DNA from: JBAYHN01 sp041666125
GTDB lineage: Bacteria > Patescibacteriota > Gracilibacteria > UBA1369 > UM-FILTER-53-11
Direction: 5' to 3'
DNA length: 14,367 nucleotides
NCBI GenBank assembly: GCA_041666125.1
Contig: JBAYHN010000033.1
Coordinates: 1-14,367, forward strand
The translations under genes and the position numbers were made by a program. Shown one piece after another: positions 1 to 7,145 of this stretch. Each line of letters opens with the position of its first letter. The stretch's first letter is position 1. The notes below the pieces were generated by a model. That model ran no database searches. It was not told the DNA's origin and saw only the letters and a program-made list of their open reading frames with translations.

Positions 1-2
1 AA

Positions 3-161
3 AAATACATGCTTTTGAATTCCGGAGTTGGGCAAGGACTTTTCTTTGCAGGTCTTAAACACGCTGCAATTCAAATAATTGCCTCGTTCTCCGAAGATAA
101 ACTTGTCACGACTAATCCGGAACAGGTTTTGCAGGCACAAAAGGCAGCGGAGAAGTTCTAG
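3..161 (+). CDS. C-terminal end of an unidentified protein (partial, runs in from the left edge)
   Basis: An open frame enters from the window edge and ends at TAG (159-161), giving about 52 residues. The visible part has a glycine-rich turn (NSGVGQGLFFAGLK), then a hydrophobic strand (AAIQIIASF), and ends in a charged, Gln/Ala-rich helix (EQVLQAQKAAEKF). This alternation looks like genuine coding sequence of a small alpha/beta domain. The glycine turn followed by an A-x-I-x-I-I strand faintly recalls the end of NifX/NifB-type small domains, but that is only an impression and I assign no function. An ATG at 9 is in frame, but nothing upstream is visible to show whether it is a start. The stop codon lies inside the left arm of an inverted repeat (158-235), so the natural C-terminus could have been altered by that element. 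Confidence 0.5.
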   Translation, partial: KYMLLNSGVGQGLFFAGLKHAAIQIIASFSEDKLVTTNPEQVLQAQKAAEKF

Positions 162-235
162 GGAGAAGCTGTAAATATGCTTGGCTCGGCACAGCGTGCT
201 GCGGCTTCTTGAAAATGCTATTCACAGCTTCCTAG
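158..235. repeat. Imperfect inverted repeat, about 78 bp, MITE-like or hairpin element
   Basis: The left arm (158-177) and right arm (219-235) pair as CTAGG, then AAGCTGT, then AATA/TATT. They are interrupted by a 3-base bulge (163-165) and one mismatch (173/223), giving 16 paired positions around a loop of about 41 bases. The two outer ends both read CTAG. There is no T-run after the right arm, so it is not a typical intrinsic terminator. Possible readings are a small non-autonomous insertion with terminal inverted repeats, a REP-like element, or a structured 3' end of the upstream transcript. No second copy is visible in this window. Confidence 0.5.
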
Positions 236-247
236 AGATAACAATCA

Positions 248-277
248 TTGACGCAATAAGCCCAGCGGGCATAGACT
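248..277 (+). promoter_or_regulatory. Possible promoter upstream of the 197-aa orphan gene
   Basis: TTGACG (248-253, 5 of 6 to TTGACA) is followed after 18 bases by TAGACT (272-277, 4 of 6 to TATAAT). Transcription would begin near 284 and leave a leader of about 20 bases before the ATG at 306. The spacer contains a small GC-rich inverted repeat, GCCC-AGC-GGGC (260-270). The -10 is weak, so this is tentative. Confidence 0.3.
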
Positions 278-305
278 CTTTCCCTAATATTAACTTATTT
301 TATAT

Positions 306-899
306 ATGGCAAATGACGCTGAACCAGGTTGTGATATAGAGCAAGAAGAGTCGCACCCCACGATGATATTTGTAAAAGGAGCATATAATCCATTTACTGA
401 CCCAAGGATAGAGGATGCTTTATCTCAGGCAAAAACTACATTTATAGCTAGCCCACTCCCAGATTGTAACGTGACGGCTATTACAGGAAATGTGCCACGA
501 GTGGCATTTAGTAGGATTCTTAAGAAATCGGGTATTGAAGTAGTTGAGGTGGATGAGTTGCATGCACAAAGTGATTCTGCAAATCAATTAATCGAAGAAT
601 TGAAAGGTATTTCGCATAGAAATAGAAATAGTCCTTCAATAATAATGGGAAGTAGAATAATGAGTCCCAATGAGGCAATTATGCACGTCGCCATGGATAC
701 TGGAATTGGCAGAGAGCTGGTTTCGTTATACGAGGAGAGGGTACGGGCAGAAACACCAGGTGGTCAAACAGAAGAGCATCCAATATGCGAGAGGGTGCGG
801 GTGGTAATGCCATGTGCTAACTCAGAGAAGCATTCAGCCGTAGCAAAAATAATAGCTGTAATGGCAAGAGTTAGGTCATGGCTGTCATCGATTAGATAG
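306..899 (+). CDS. Hypothetical protein, 197 aa, unrecognised
   Basis: This 197-residue protein has no family I can name. It has no signal peptide and no clear membrane segment, and reads as a soluble alpha/beta protein. A hydrophobic strand near residue 20 (MIFVKGAYNPF) is followed by mixed strands (VTAITG, IEVVEVDEL), then a helix rich in acidic and Asn/Gln residues (about 88-101), and an arginine-rich C-terminus ending in a helix (AVAKIIAVMARVRSWL). Cysteines occur at positions 9, 54, 161 and 170, with no CxxC pair. No Shine-Dalgarno precedes the ATG at 306. An in-frame ATG at 363 (Met20) starts at the first predicted strand and could be the true start, because the first 19 residues are acidic and low-complexity. 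It converges on the S41 protease gene with a 26-base gap. Length and codon continuity suggest a real gene, but its function is unknown. Confidence 0.55.
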   Translation: MANDAEPGCDIEQEESHPTMIFVKGAYNPFTDPRIEDALSQAKTTFIASPLPDCNVTAITGNVPRVAFSRILKKSGIEVVEVDELHAQSDSANQLIEELKGISHRNRNSPSIIMGSRIMSPNEAIMHVAMDTGIGRELVSLYEERVRAETPGGQTEEHPICERVRVVMPCANSEKHSAVAKIIAVMARVRSWLSSIR

Positions 900-905
900 C
901 ATACC

Positions 906-929
906 GTAGGCCATCTTCATTTGGTCTAC
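906..929. terminator. Hairpin between convergent genes (possible bidirectional terminator)
   Basis: GTAGGCC (906-912) pairs with GGTCTAC (923-929) over 7 positions with one G-U wobble, around a 10-base loop. It sits between the stop of the orphan gene (899) and includes the stop codon of the minus-strand protease. No T-tract follows on either strand, so termination is plausible from position but not typical in sequence. Confidence 0.35.
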
Positions 930-2623
930 ATTCGGAGTTCCGCAAGCGCCCGATCCAACTGCGGATCGCGATCTGCTTTGCGATCTTCGTCGGTAAGCTT
1001 AACCTCTATATTTGGGACAACTCCATCTTTATCGATGGATCGGCCTTTTGGAGTTAACCATTCCGCAATAGTAATTTTTAAAGCTGAGCCATCACCAAAG
1101 TTTGAAAGTTCCTGAACGGTTCCTTTCCCAAAAGATTTTTCGCCAATCACTTTTGCAATGCCATAATCCTGCAGCGCACCAGCCAAAATCTCTGATGCAG
1201 AAGCGCTTCCGGCGTTTACAATGACAACCACTTTGTAGGCGCTTAATTCGGCTGTGCCTTTTGAATTTTGCGGATCCTCGCGAGTTGGATATTTAACTGT
1301 AGTTATGCGTTCACCACTTTTTATAAAATATCCGCCAATATCCACCGCTGTATTTAAATATCCACCAGGATTATTCCTTAGATCAATAACTATTCCGCGC
1401 GGTGCATTGTTTTTTATGTCCTTGGCAATTGCCGCAAATTCGTTTGAAGTATTGTCGCCAAACGTATTCAAATTTATTACTGCAATGTTATCCGCAGTTC
1501 GCTTCATTTTTACAGAAACAACTTTTACTATGTCGCGGGTAATCTTAATTGAAATAGTTTGGGTGCCACGCCTAACTGTAAGAGTCACCGAGCTGCCTTT
1601 TGGACCTTTTATAAGCTTAACTACATCAGTTAGATTCATGCCCTTTATGTCTTTGTCATCAACCTTTGTTATGACATCATTTGGCAAAACGCCCGCTTTC
1701 TCCGCAGGAGAATCAACAATTGGAGAAATAACCACAACCTCATTGTCTTTTTCTTGAATTACCGCCCCAATGCCTTCCACTTCTCCGCTTAAAGTATCCG
1801 CGAGAGTGTTATTGCCCGGTCTTTCAAAATCACTATATTTGTCACCAAGCTCTTTTACCATTCCTTCAATTGCGCCATACATTAAAGCGTCGCGATCCAC
1901 GGAATTTGAACGCAAATATTCATTCATTATTTTGTCCCAAGCTGTTGTCATAAGATCAAACTTTGAGTTTTTAGACATATTCGAAACATTCTGTGGCATA
2001 AGAGTAACAGTGAAAGTTTGACTTGCTGATTGAGCGACCTTTATAGAATGTGCAGCTTCGCCACGTTTTAACTTTTTTGTTGGATTTGCTCTGCCGGGGG
2101 CCAAAATGCCAAGTTTTATTGCCTTATCTATAGTAGGAGCTACCGGAGAACTGGCTTTTATATCCGTAGCTTGAAAAGTTGTGGTATCGAAAATCTTTGG
2201 CACAGAAATTCCATCTACTAAAAATGTCCATTCAAGAGCATCAATTCGAGTTATTTGTTTTTCCGGATAGAAGAAATTTTTCTTGCCACTTTTAAAATCG
2301 ACTGCACCGAGTTCAGCCAACTTATATATATAAGGGCCGTTAACATTGTCTTTTAATTTTACATCGGCAAAACGCTTTAAGGTTATTGGTTTATAGGTTT
2401 CGCCCACAAATCCGGAACTCCTCAAAAGCCATTTTGCAAACTCTCCGCGAGTCATGGCATCTTCAGATTTAAAGGTGTCGCCCGTTACAACGCCGAGCTG
2501 CTCAATAAAATTGATATCTTGCAAGTATATATTTGTCTCCGAAACATCGGAAAACGCAGCCGAAACCTGAAAATTCAGCATTAAAAGGCTTAGGCTCAGG
2601 AGAGCGGTGATAATTTTTTTCAT
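926..2623 (-). CDS. Exported S41 carboxy-terminal processing protease with SLH repeats and PDZ domain
   Basis: This 565-residue protein is a C-terminal processing peptidase (CtpA/Prc family, MEROPS S41), which cleaves unstructured C-termini of envelope proteins outside the cytoplasmic membrane. A signal peptide covers residues 1-22 (KK, hydrophobic core, cleavage near VSA-AF). Residues about 23-195 contain three S-layer homology (SLH)-like repeats, seen from F-S-D-V plus hydrophobic helices and the TRGEFAKWL, TRIDALEW and KRGEAAHSI signatures. They suggest anchoring to the cell wall or S-layer. A PDZ domain follows (about 277-365, EGIGAVI to VTLTVRRG). The catalytic core has DLRNNPGGYL, the nucleophile Ser475 in GSASASE, and Lys500 in SFGKGTVQ. 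The Asp486 spacing matches E. coli Prc (S, +11 D, +25 K), so the protease should be active. The SLH/CTP fusion is longer than plain CtpA (about 400-450 aa). The gene is divergent from the FecR-like gene, ends in TAG and has no Shine-Dalgarno. Confidence 0.93.
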   Translation of the reverse strand: MKKIITALLSLSLLMLNFQVSAAFSDVSETNIYLQDINFIEQLGVVTGDTFKSEDAMTRGEFAKWLLRSSGFVGETYKPITLKRFADVKLKDNVNGPYIYKLAELGAVDFKSGKKNFFYPEKQITRIDALEWTFLVDGISVPKIFDTTTFQATDIKASSPVAPTIDKAIKLGILAPGRANPTKKLKRGEAAHSIKVAQSASQTFTVTLMPQNVSNMSKNSKFDLMTTAWDKIMNEYLRSNSVDRDALMYGAIEGMVKELGDKYSDFERPGNNTLADTLSGEVEGIGAVIQEKDNEVVVISPIVDSPAEKAGVLPNDVITKVDDKDIKGMNLTDVVKLIKGPKGSSVTLTVRRGTQTISIKITRDIVKVVSVKMKRTADNIAVINLNTFGDNTSNEFAAIAKDIKNNAPRGIVIDLRNNPGGYLNTAVDIGGYFIKSGERITTVKYPTREDPQNSKGTAELSAYKVVVIVNAGSASASEILAGALQDYGIAKVIGEKSFGKGTVQELSNFGDGSALKITIAEWLTPKGRSIDKDGVVPNIEVKLTDEDRKADRDPQLDRALAELRM

Positions 2624-2653
2624 AGCGGTATTTATTACAGAAATAACTCTGAG

Positions 2654-2682
2654 ATATTACAGTTTGGTTTTGCATGCCGCAA
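2654..2682 (-). promoter_or_regulatory. Possible minus-strand promoter for the S41 protease
   Basis: Read on the minus strand, TTGCGG (2682-2677) is followed after 17 bases by TAATAT (2659-2654). Each hexamer matches consensus only partly (3 of 6 and 4 of 6), but the spacing is ideal and the position is right. A start near 2647 would give a leader of about 24 bases before the ATG at 2623. Confidence 0.35.
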
Positions 2683-2686
2683 GCCG

Positions 2687-2700
2687 GGCCATATGTGGCC
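2687..2700. promoter_or_regulatory. Inverted repeat midway between divergent promoters (candidate operator)
   Basis: GGCCA-TATG-TGGCC is a perfect 5-bp inverted repeat with a 4-base centre. It lies between the -35 box of the plus-strand promoter (from 2707) and the putative minus-strand -35 (to 2682), almost exactly centred. That is where a shared repressor or activator site would sit. It could also be a chance palindrome. Confidence 0.35.
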
Positions 2701-2706
2701 TTTAAA

Positions 2707-2735
2707 TTGACATTTAACCATATAAATAGTATAAT
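2707..2735 (+). promoter_or_regulatory. Consensus sigma70-type promoter for the FecR-like gene
   Basis: TTGACA (2707-2712), a 17-base spacer, and TATAAT (2730-2735) match the housekeeping consensus at all 12 positions with optimal spacing. Transcription should start near 2741. That leaves a leader of about 54 bases containing a hairpin (2748-2770) before the ATG at 2795. With no clear terminator after that gene, this promoter may also feed gyrB and the genes beyond. Confidence 0.8.
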
Positions 2736-2747
2736 TTACAGATTAAC

Positions 2748-2770
2748 GCGCCGTAGAAAAGCGAAGGCGC
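2748..2770 (+). promoter_or_regulatory. 5' leader hairpin upstream of the FecR-like gene
   Basis: GCGCC (2748-2752) pairs with GGCGC (2766-2770) around a 13-base A-rich loop, a few bases after the predicted transcription start. The following stretch up to the ATG (2771-2794) is A-rich and unstructured. The hairpin may protect the 5' end of the mRNA or help keep the start region open, since there is no Shine-Dalgarno. Only the pairing itself is seen. Confidence 0.35.
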
Positions 2771-2794
2771 TACATACAAAAAACACATATAAAA

Positions 2795-5155
2795 ATGCTT
2801 CAAATTCTCAAAAAAATATTCATTTCCTTAGTGGCTATTGCCATGGTTTGCGGAACCTTATTTTTGGATGAAAAAATGAGCATTGCGGCAAATAAACCAT
2901 CCATTCCCGAAATTGAAATTATGGAGAAGGGGGAAGGTGCGGTTTTTGAGCAGGTAAGTGGTGTTTATAAGATAAAATCAACTGCGGACAAAGGCCTGTC
3001 TTTTGTTCTTTTTCAGAATTCCGTAGTGCGCTTGGCCAAAGATAGCGAGGCCCAGTTCACGATTTCACAAAAAGATGTGCTGCCTCGAGAATTTAATTTA
3101 ACACTTAAAAAAGGGCAGTTTTGGATAAATACAATTAATTCCTCATTGGTTTCAAAAATAAATGGAGCACTTGTAAAGATATCCACGGAGCCTGGTGTGT
3201 TTGCTTTTAAATATGATGGAACAGAGCTAAGTGCCAAATCCGTTAGGCATACTCTGGAAGTTGAAATTGCCGGAAATAAGCTGGTTGTACCGGAGGGGCG
3301 CGAACTTTCTGTCTCGGAGGAAAAAGTAAAAACTTCATTCGAAACTATTTCCAAATTGAGATATTCAAAACTCGCAAAAGAATTTCCATTTTATGAAATT
3401 GATAAATCGGACGAATGGATTGCCCAGAATTTGAAAACTGATGACGAGTTTTTAAAGAAATATAAAGAAAAAGTGAATGGTGATATTCGTACAGAAGGAC
3501 CACGCCTTGGACTCGATGAAGGTTCTTTGTTTTTTAAGCTGGATTCCATAGTTAAACAGGCGAATGTATTTTTAACATTTGATGGAACAAAAAAAACAAA
3601 CAGAGAAGTGGACGACTCAATAGCATATTTTGATTCTGCGCTTTATGCATTTTTGGTTGGAAATGAAGATGTTGGAAGTGAGCGCTTGCTTAGGTTTAAA
3701 GAGATAGCATTGGATTTTGAGAGTTCTCAGGCTTGGCAACAGGCACTCAAATCCAGGTATGACAAGATCGCTTTTGCAATGCCGGAAGACAGTTTTTATG
3801 AAGCTAGACATGTTTTATTTGAAGTCCAAAAGCCTTCGGCTGTTATTGCACTCGAAGATTCTTTTAATGAAATTCTAGATATTGCTTCGCTGGGTGCGGA
3901 TGCGGAAGGTCGTTCAAAAACTCTTGTTGCACTACGAAAATTTGGCAGCTTTGTGCAAGCAAACATAAATAAAGTAAAAGGAGAAGGTGCGGCCGCAGAT
4001 GTGTTCTTTGAATTTGTAAAATTAAATGATTTTTTGAGCAGACGGCCGGACTTGATTCGCGAGGAATTTTTAAAAATTTCACAATTGTATGAATCCGAGA
4101 ATTTAAAATTGATTGCAAGCAAAGAAGAAGCGGACGATCAAAGACAGTTTTTTATAAGTGAAAAACTAAAGAGAATAAATGTTATTAAGGATATGCTTGA
4201 AAAAGACACAATTGATTTGCAAGAAGGTAGAGCTGTAGTTTTATTTGTGGCTTCACAGATTGATGCTCTTAAGCCTGCTTTTTCCGGCACGGCTGTCACC
4301 AGTTATTTTGATGAACAGTTAAGCGCCCTTGCGCCATTTATCTCATTTTTAAGATCATCCACCGCAGAAAATTTACATGGAAGCTTTAAAGATAATTTTG
4401 AACAATTCCAGTCAAGTGCCAATGAAGTTAAAGAAGTTACTCAACTTTTAAGTAATTCTTCCGGTGGCGAAAAAATCTCTCCGATAAGACGCGAAGAGCT
4501 GGCGGCAATAGTTAGTGCGGATTTCGCAGACATGGATATAAGCGACCTTCGTATAGTTTTGCCGGAAACAGCAGATGACGGCAGGGTTCGCATCGTAAGT
4601 GCTTTATTTGAAGATAGGCAATTTACTGCCATTTATGATACTCAGAAGAAAATTCTCACGGATATAGTATTGGGTGGCGAACAGATTACAAATGCAGTAA
4701 GGATCGCAAATTTACGTCAATTCTTCTTGGTAAAAATGGGCAAACTTTCGTTGCCTTCCGGAGTAAGTGCGGACTCGCTTGTGGAGCAACCTTCGCAGCA
4801 ATCCGCGCTTGAAAAAGTGGCCAAATCAACACTTATTGTCGAACTTTCCAAGGTTGGTATTACCCTGGAGGACAAATACGTTGGATTTGAAGATTATGCG
4901 GAAGATATTATTCACGTGAGGTTGGCAACGCTTGGTACAGGTTCGGATGCAATTGTTTTTGCCTTTGATGTTTCACAGAAGTTGAGTGTTGTATCTAATC
5001 TTAAAGTTAATACGGTTAGTGGCGAAATTCCGGTAAATGACGAATTCGCACTTCAAGAGTTGCCTGTAAAAGTTGCCCAGGTCTTTAAGCAGGCTCTGTT
5101 CGAGAAACAAAAAGAAGATGAGCTAAAAAAGATACTTTCTGAGCCTGTAAAATAA
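2795..5155 (+). CDS. Large membrane-anchored or secreted protein with FecR-like domain, function unknown
   Basis: This is a 786-residue protein. Residues about 5-24 are a hydrophobic helix after K6-K7, a signal peptide or uncleaved anchor. Cys19 lies within it, but the surrounding residues (AMVC) do not form a good lipobox. Residues about 40-174 resemble a FecR-type beta domain: alternating strands with NSVVRLAKDSEAQF, LKKGQFWINT, ISTEPGVFAFKYDG and a closing VPEGRELSV. FecR domains in other bacteria sit outside the membrane and can sense or scaffold. The remaining 600 residues are mostly amphipathic helices, rich in Lys, Glu and Phe and without a recognisable catalytic motif. Two short beta-rich stretches (about 605-640 and 700-760, with repeated V/I-rich strands) look like similar small domains. 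The C-terminus is a charged helix. A perfect promoter lies upstream, there is no Shine-Dalgarno, and gyrB follows after 67 bases. It is probably an envelope protein functionally associated with the divergent SLH protease, but that link rests only on position. Confidence 0.8.
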   Translation: MLQILKKIFISLVAIAMVCGTLFLDEKMSIAANKPSIPEIEIMEKGEGAVFEQVSGVYKIKSTADKGLSFVLFQNSVVRLAKDSEAQFTISQKDVLPREFNLTLKKGQFWINTINSSLVSKINGALVKISTEPGVFAFKYDGTELSAKSVRHTLEVEIAGNKLVVPEGRELSVSEEKVKTSFETISKLRYSKLAKEFPFYEIDKSDEWIAQNLKTDDEFLKKYKEKVNGDIRTEGPRLGLDEGSLFFKLDSIVKQANVFLTFDGTKKTNREVDDSIAYFDSALYAFLVGNEDVGSERLLRFKEIALDFESSQAWQQALKSRYDKIAFAMPEDSFYEARHVLFEVQKPSAVIALEDSFNEILDIASLGADAEGRSKTLVALRKFGSFVQANINKVKGEGAAADVFFEFVKLNDFLSRRPDLIREEFLKISQLYESENLKLIASKEEADDQRQFFISEKLKRINVIKDMLEKDTIDLQEGRAVVLFVASQIDALKPAFSGTAVTSYFDEQLSALAPFISFLRSSTAENLHGSFKDNFEQFQSSANEVKEVTQLLSNSSGGEKISPIRREELAAIVSADFADMDISDLRIVLPETADDGRVRIVSALFEDRQFTAIYDTQKKILTDIVLGGEQITNAVRIANLRQFFLVKMGKLSLPSGVSADSLVEQPSQQSALEKVAKSTLIVELSKVGITLEDKYVGFEDYAEDIIHVRLATLGTGSDAIVFAFDVSQKLSVVSNLKVNTVSGEIPVNDEFALQELPVKVAQVFKQALFEKQKEDELKKILSEPVK

Positions 5156-5191
5156 TTTATCCGCTAATTCTTTTCCTCTTTTCTGCTGGAC

Positions 5192-5210
5192 TGGGGTGTG
5201 ATACACTCCA
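5192..5210 (+). promoter_or_regulatory. 8-bp hairpin just upstream of the gyrB ribosome binding site
   Basis: T5192-T5199 pairs with A5203-A5210 (TGGGGTGT with ACACTCCA, one G-U wobble) around a GAT loop. The stem ends one base before the GAGGT ribosome-binding sequence at 5212-5216. It could modulate access to that site or separate gyrB from the upstream transcript. The same bases also contain TGATACACT (5200-5207, with a G at 5200), which resembles an extended -10, but no -35 is seen. The short T-run after it (5219-5222) is too weak for a standard terminator. Confidence 0.4.
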
Positions 5211-5211
5211 C

Positions 5212-5216
5212 GAGGT
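5212..5216 (+). promoter_or_regulatory. Shine-Dalgarno sequence of gyrB
   Basis: GAGGT stands 6 bases before the ATG at 5223. This is one of only two convincing Shine-Dalgarno sequences in the window and fixes the gyrB start. Confidence 0.65.
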
Positions 5217-5222
5217 AATTTT

Positions 5223-7139
5223 ATGACTCAGCAAAAAGCAAATTCATCCTATACGGCAGAGAACATACAGGTTCTCGAGGGACTTTCTGCGGTACGCAAA
5301 AGACCTGGTATGTACATTGGTACAACCGATGTGGCCGGCTATCACCATCTTATTTGGGAAATCGTGGATAATGCCATAGATGAAGCGATGGCTGGTTTTT
5401 GCAAGAACATAATCGTGGTAATAACGAAGAATGGAATGATTTCGGTAGATGATGATGGACGTGGCATTCCTGTTGAGAAGATGAAGAAGACGGGCAAATC
5501 TGCCCTTGAAACTGTATTAACGGTTCTACATGCCGGAGGTAAATTTGGAGAAGGCGGTGGATATAAAGTTTCTGGAGGTTTGCACGGAGTTGGTGTCTCT
5601 GTAGTTAATGCTCTTTCCGATTACATGAAGGCCGAAGTTTTCCGCGATGGAAAAATCCACATGCAGGAATATAAATGTGGAGTGCCTCAAAACGAGGTTA
5701 AAGTTATTGGTAAAAAAGAAACTACCGGTACTCGCATTACATTTCATCCGGATCCGGAAATTTTCGGAAAGAATGTAGTCTTTAATATGGAGACGATTTT
5801 GAACAGGATTCGCCAGCAGGCATATTTAACGAAAGGAATTACAATTTCCATAGTTGACGAAAGAACAGATGATAAATACTGTTTTTATTTTGAAGGAGGA
5901 ATTGGTTCTTATGTTAATCATTTAAATAAGAATAAAGAGTCACTTTCGAGCGTTATAACAATTGACAAGGAAGTTCCGGAAGGAAATATAGAAATCGCAC
6001 TGCAATATACGCAGGCTTTCCAGGAAAATATTTTCACATTTGCAAATAACATTCATACGACGGAGGGAGGTATGCATTTGACCGGATTTAAATCCGCTCT
6101 CACAAGATCAATTAATAATTATGCCCGCAAAAGCGGACTTTTAAAGGAAAAAGATGAGAATTTGAGTGCTGATGACGTGCGTGAAGGTTTAACTGCTGTT
6201 ATTTCCATCAAAGTTCAAGATCCACAGTTCGAAGGTCAAACAAAGAGCAAACTTGGTAATCCGGAAATGAGAACTGCGGTAGAAACTGTGTTTAATGATT
6301 TCTTCCCGGTTTATTTGGAAGAAAATCCAAAAGATGCTCAGGGAATTATTGGTAAATGCGCTTTGGCAGCCCGTGCTCGTCTTGCTGCAAGAGCAGCTCG
6401 TGATTCCGTGATCCGCAAAGGCGCCTTGGAAGGAATGACACTGCCGGGCAAACTGGCAGACTGTTCATCCAGAGACCCAAAGAACTCCGAACTTTATATC
6501 GTTGAGGGAGATTCCGCAGGAGGCTCTGCTAAACAAGGTAGAGATCGTGCCTTTCAGGCAATTCTTCCACTTCGCGGAAAAATTCTTAACGTTGAACAAT
6601 CCCGTCTGGATAAGATTATTGCAAACAACGAAATCAAATCACTTATTATAGCCATGGGCGTTGGAGTAGGCGAAACATTCGATATAGAAAGACTTCGATA
6701 TGACAGAATCATAATAATGACCGATGCCGACGTTGATGGAGCTCATATTAGAACATTGCTTCTCACACTTTTCTATCGTTATTTTAAATCATTGATTGAA
6801 CAAGGTCATATTTATATTGCCCAACCGCCGCTTTATAAGCTTGCGCAGGGTAAAAAGATTGTTTACATTTACAACGAAAATGATAAAGATGAGGCGGTAA
6901 AAGCGTTTGATTCTAATCAAAAGGTCAATATACAGCGCTACAAAGGTCTTGGTGAAATGAATCCGGAACAACTTTGGGAGACAACTATGAATCCAGAGAC
7001 ACGAACGATGCTTCGTGTTACAATCCAGAGCGCAGAACAGGCGGATGCAATATTTGATACACTTATGGGGTCTGAAGTCGCGCCTCGTAAGAAATTTATT
7101 CAGACTCACGCTAAAAAAGTAAAAAACCTAGATATTTAA
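5223..7139 (+). CDS. gyrB: DNA gyrase subunit B
   Basis: GyrB is the ATPase subunit of DNA gyrase, which with GyrA (not in the window) introduces negative supercoils in the cytoplasm. At 638 residues it has the usual length of short-form GyrB. The GHKL ATPase domain shows catalytic Glu46 and Asn50 in EIVDNAIDEAMAG, DDDGRGIPV (76-84) and GGLHGVGVSVVNALS (118-132). The transducer contains QTKSKLGN with Lys341. The TOPRIM domain shows EGDSAGG (428-434) and DADVDG (501-506), the metal-binding acidic residues. The C-terminus has YKGLGEMNP (573-581) and ends with the typical NLDI. These end motifs favour GyrB over ParE. The ATG at 5223 has a Shine-Dalgarno (GAGGT). The stop TAA is 6 bases before rpsU, so the two are probably cotranscribed. 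Confidence 0.96.
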   Translation: MTQQKANSSYTAENIQVLEGLSAVRKRPGMYIGTTDVAGYHHLIWEIVDNAIDEAMAGFCKNIIVVITKNGMISVDDDGRGIPVEKMKKTGKSALETVLTVLHAGGKFGEGGGYKVSGGLHGVGVSVVNALSDYMKAEVFRDGKIHMQEYKCGVPQNEVKVIGKKETTGTRITFHPDPEIFGKNVVFNMETILNRIRQQAYLTKGITISIVDERTDDKYCFYFEGGIGSYVNHLNKNKESLSSVITIDKEVPEGNIEIALQYTQAFQENIFTFANNIHTTEGGMHLTGFKSALTRSINNYARKSGLLKEKDENLSADDVREGLTAVISIKVQDPQFEGQTKSKLGNPEMRTAVETVFNDFFPVYLEENPKDAQGIIGKCALAARARLAARAARDSVIRKGALEGMTLPGKLADCSSRDPKNSELYIVEGDSAGGSAKQGRDRAFQAILPLRGKILNVEQSRLDKIIANNEIKSLIIAMGVGVGETFDIERLRYDRIIIMTDADVDGAHIRTLLLTLFYRYFKSLIEQGHIYIAQPPLYKLAQGKKIVYIYNENDKDEAVKAFDSNQKVNIQRYKGLGEMNPEQLWETTMNPETRTMLRVTIQSAEQADAIFDTLMGSEVAPRKKFIQTHAKKVKNLDI

Positions 7140-7145
7140 TTTTTT

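Noticed and set aside
1254..2021. Plus-strand frames opposite the S41 protease
   Set aside because: They are antisense to conserved PDZ and S41 sequence and lack any domain pattern.
2674..2871. 65-aa plus-strand frame before the FecR-like gene
   Set aside because: It would begin upstream of, and run through, the perfect promoter and overlap the start of the larger gene, and the peptide shows no protein-like pattern.
5192..5222. Intrinsic terminator after the FecR-like gene
   Set aside because: The hairpin is followed by the gyrB ribosome binding site and only four T residues, so it is better seen as a leader structure.
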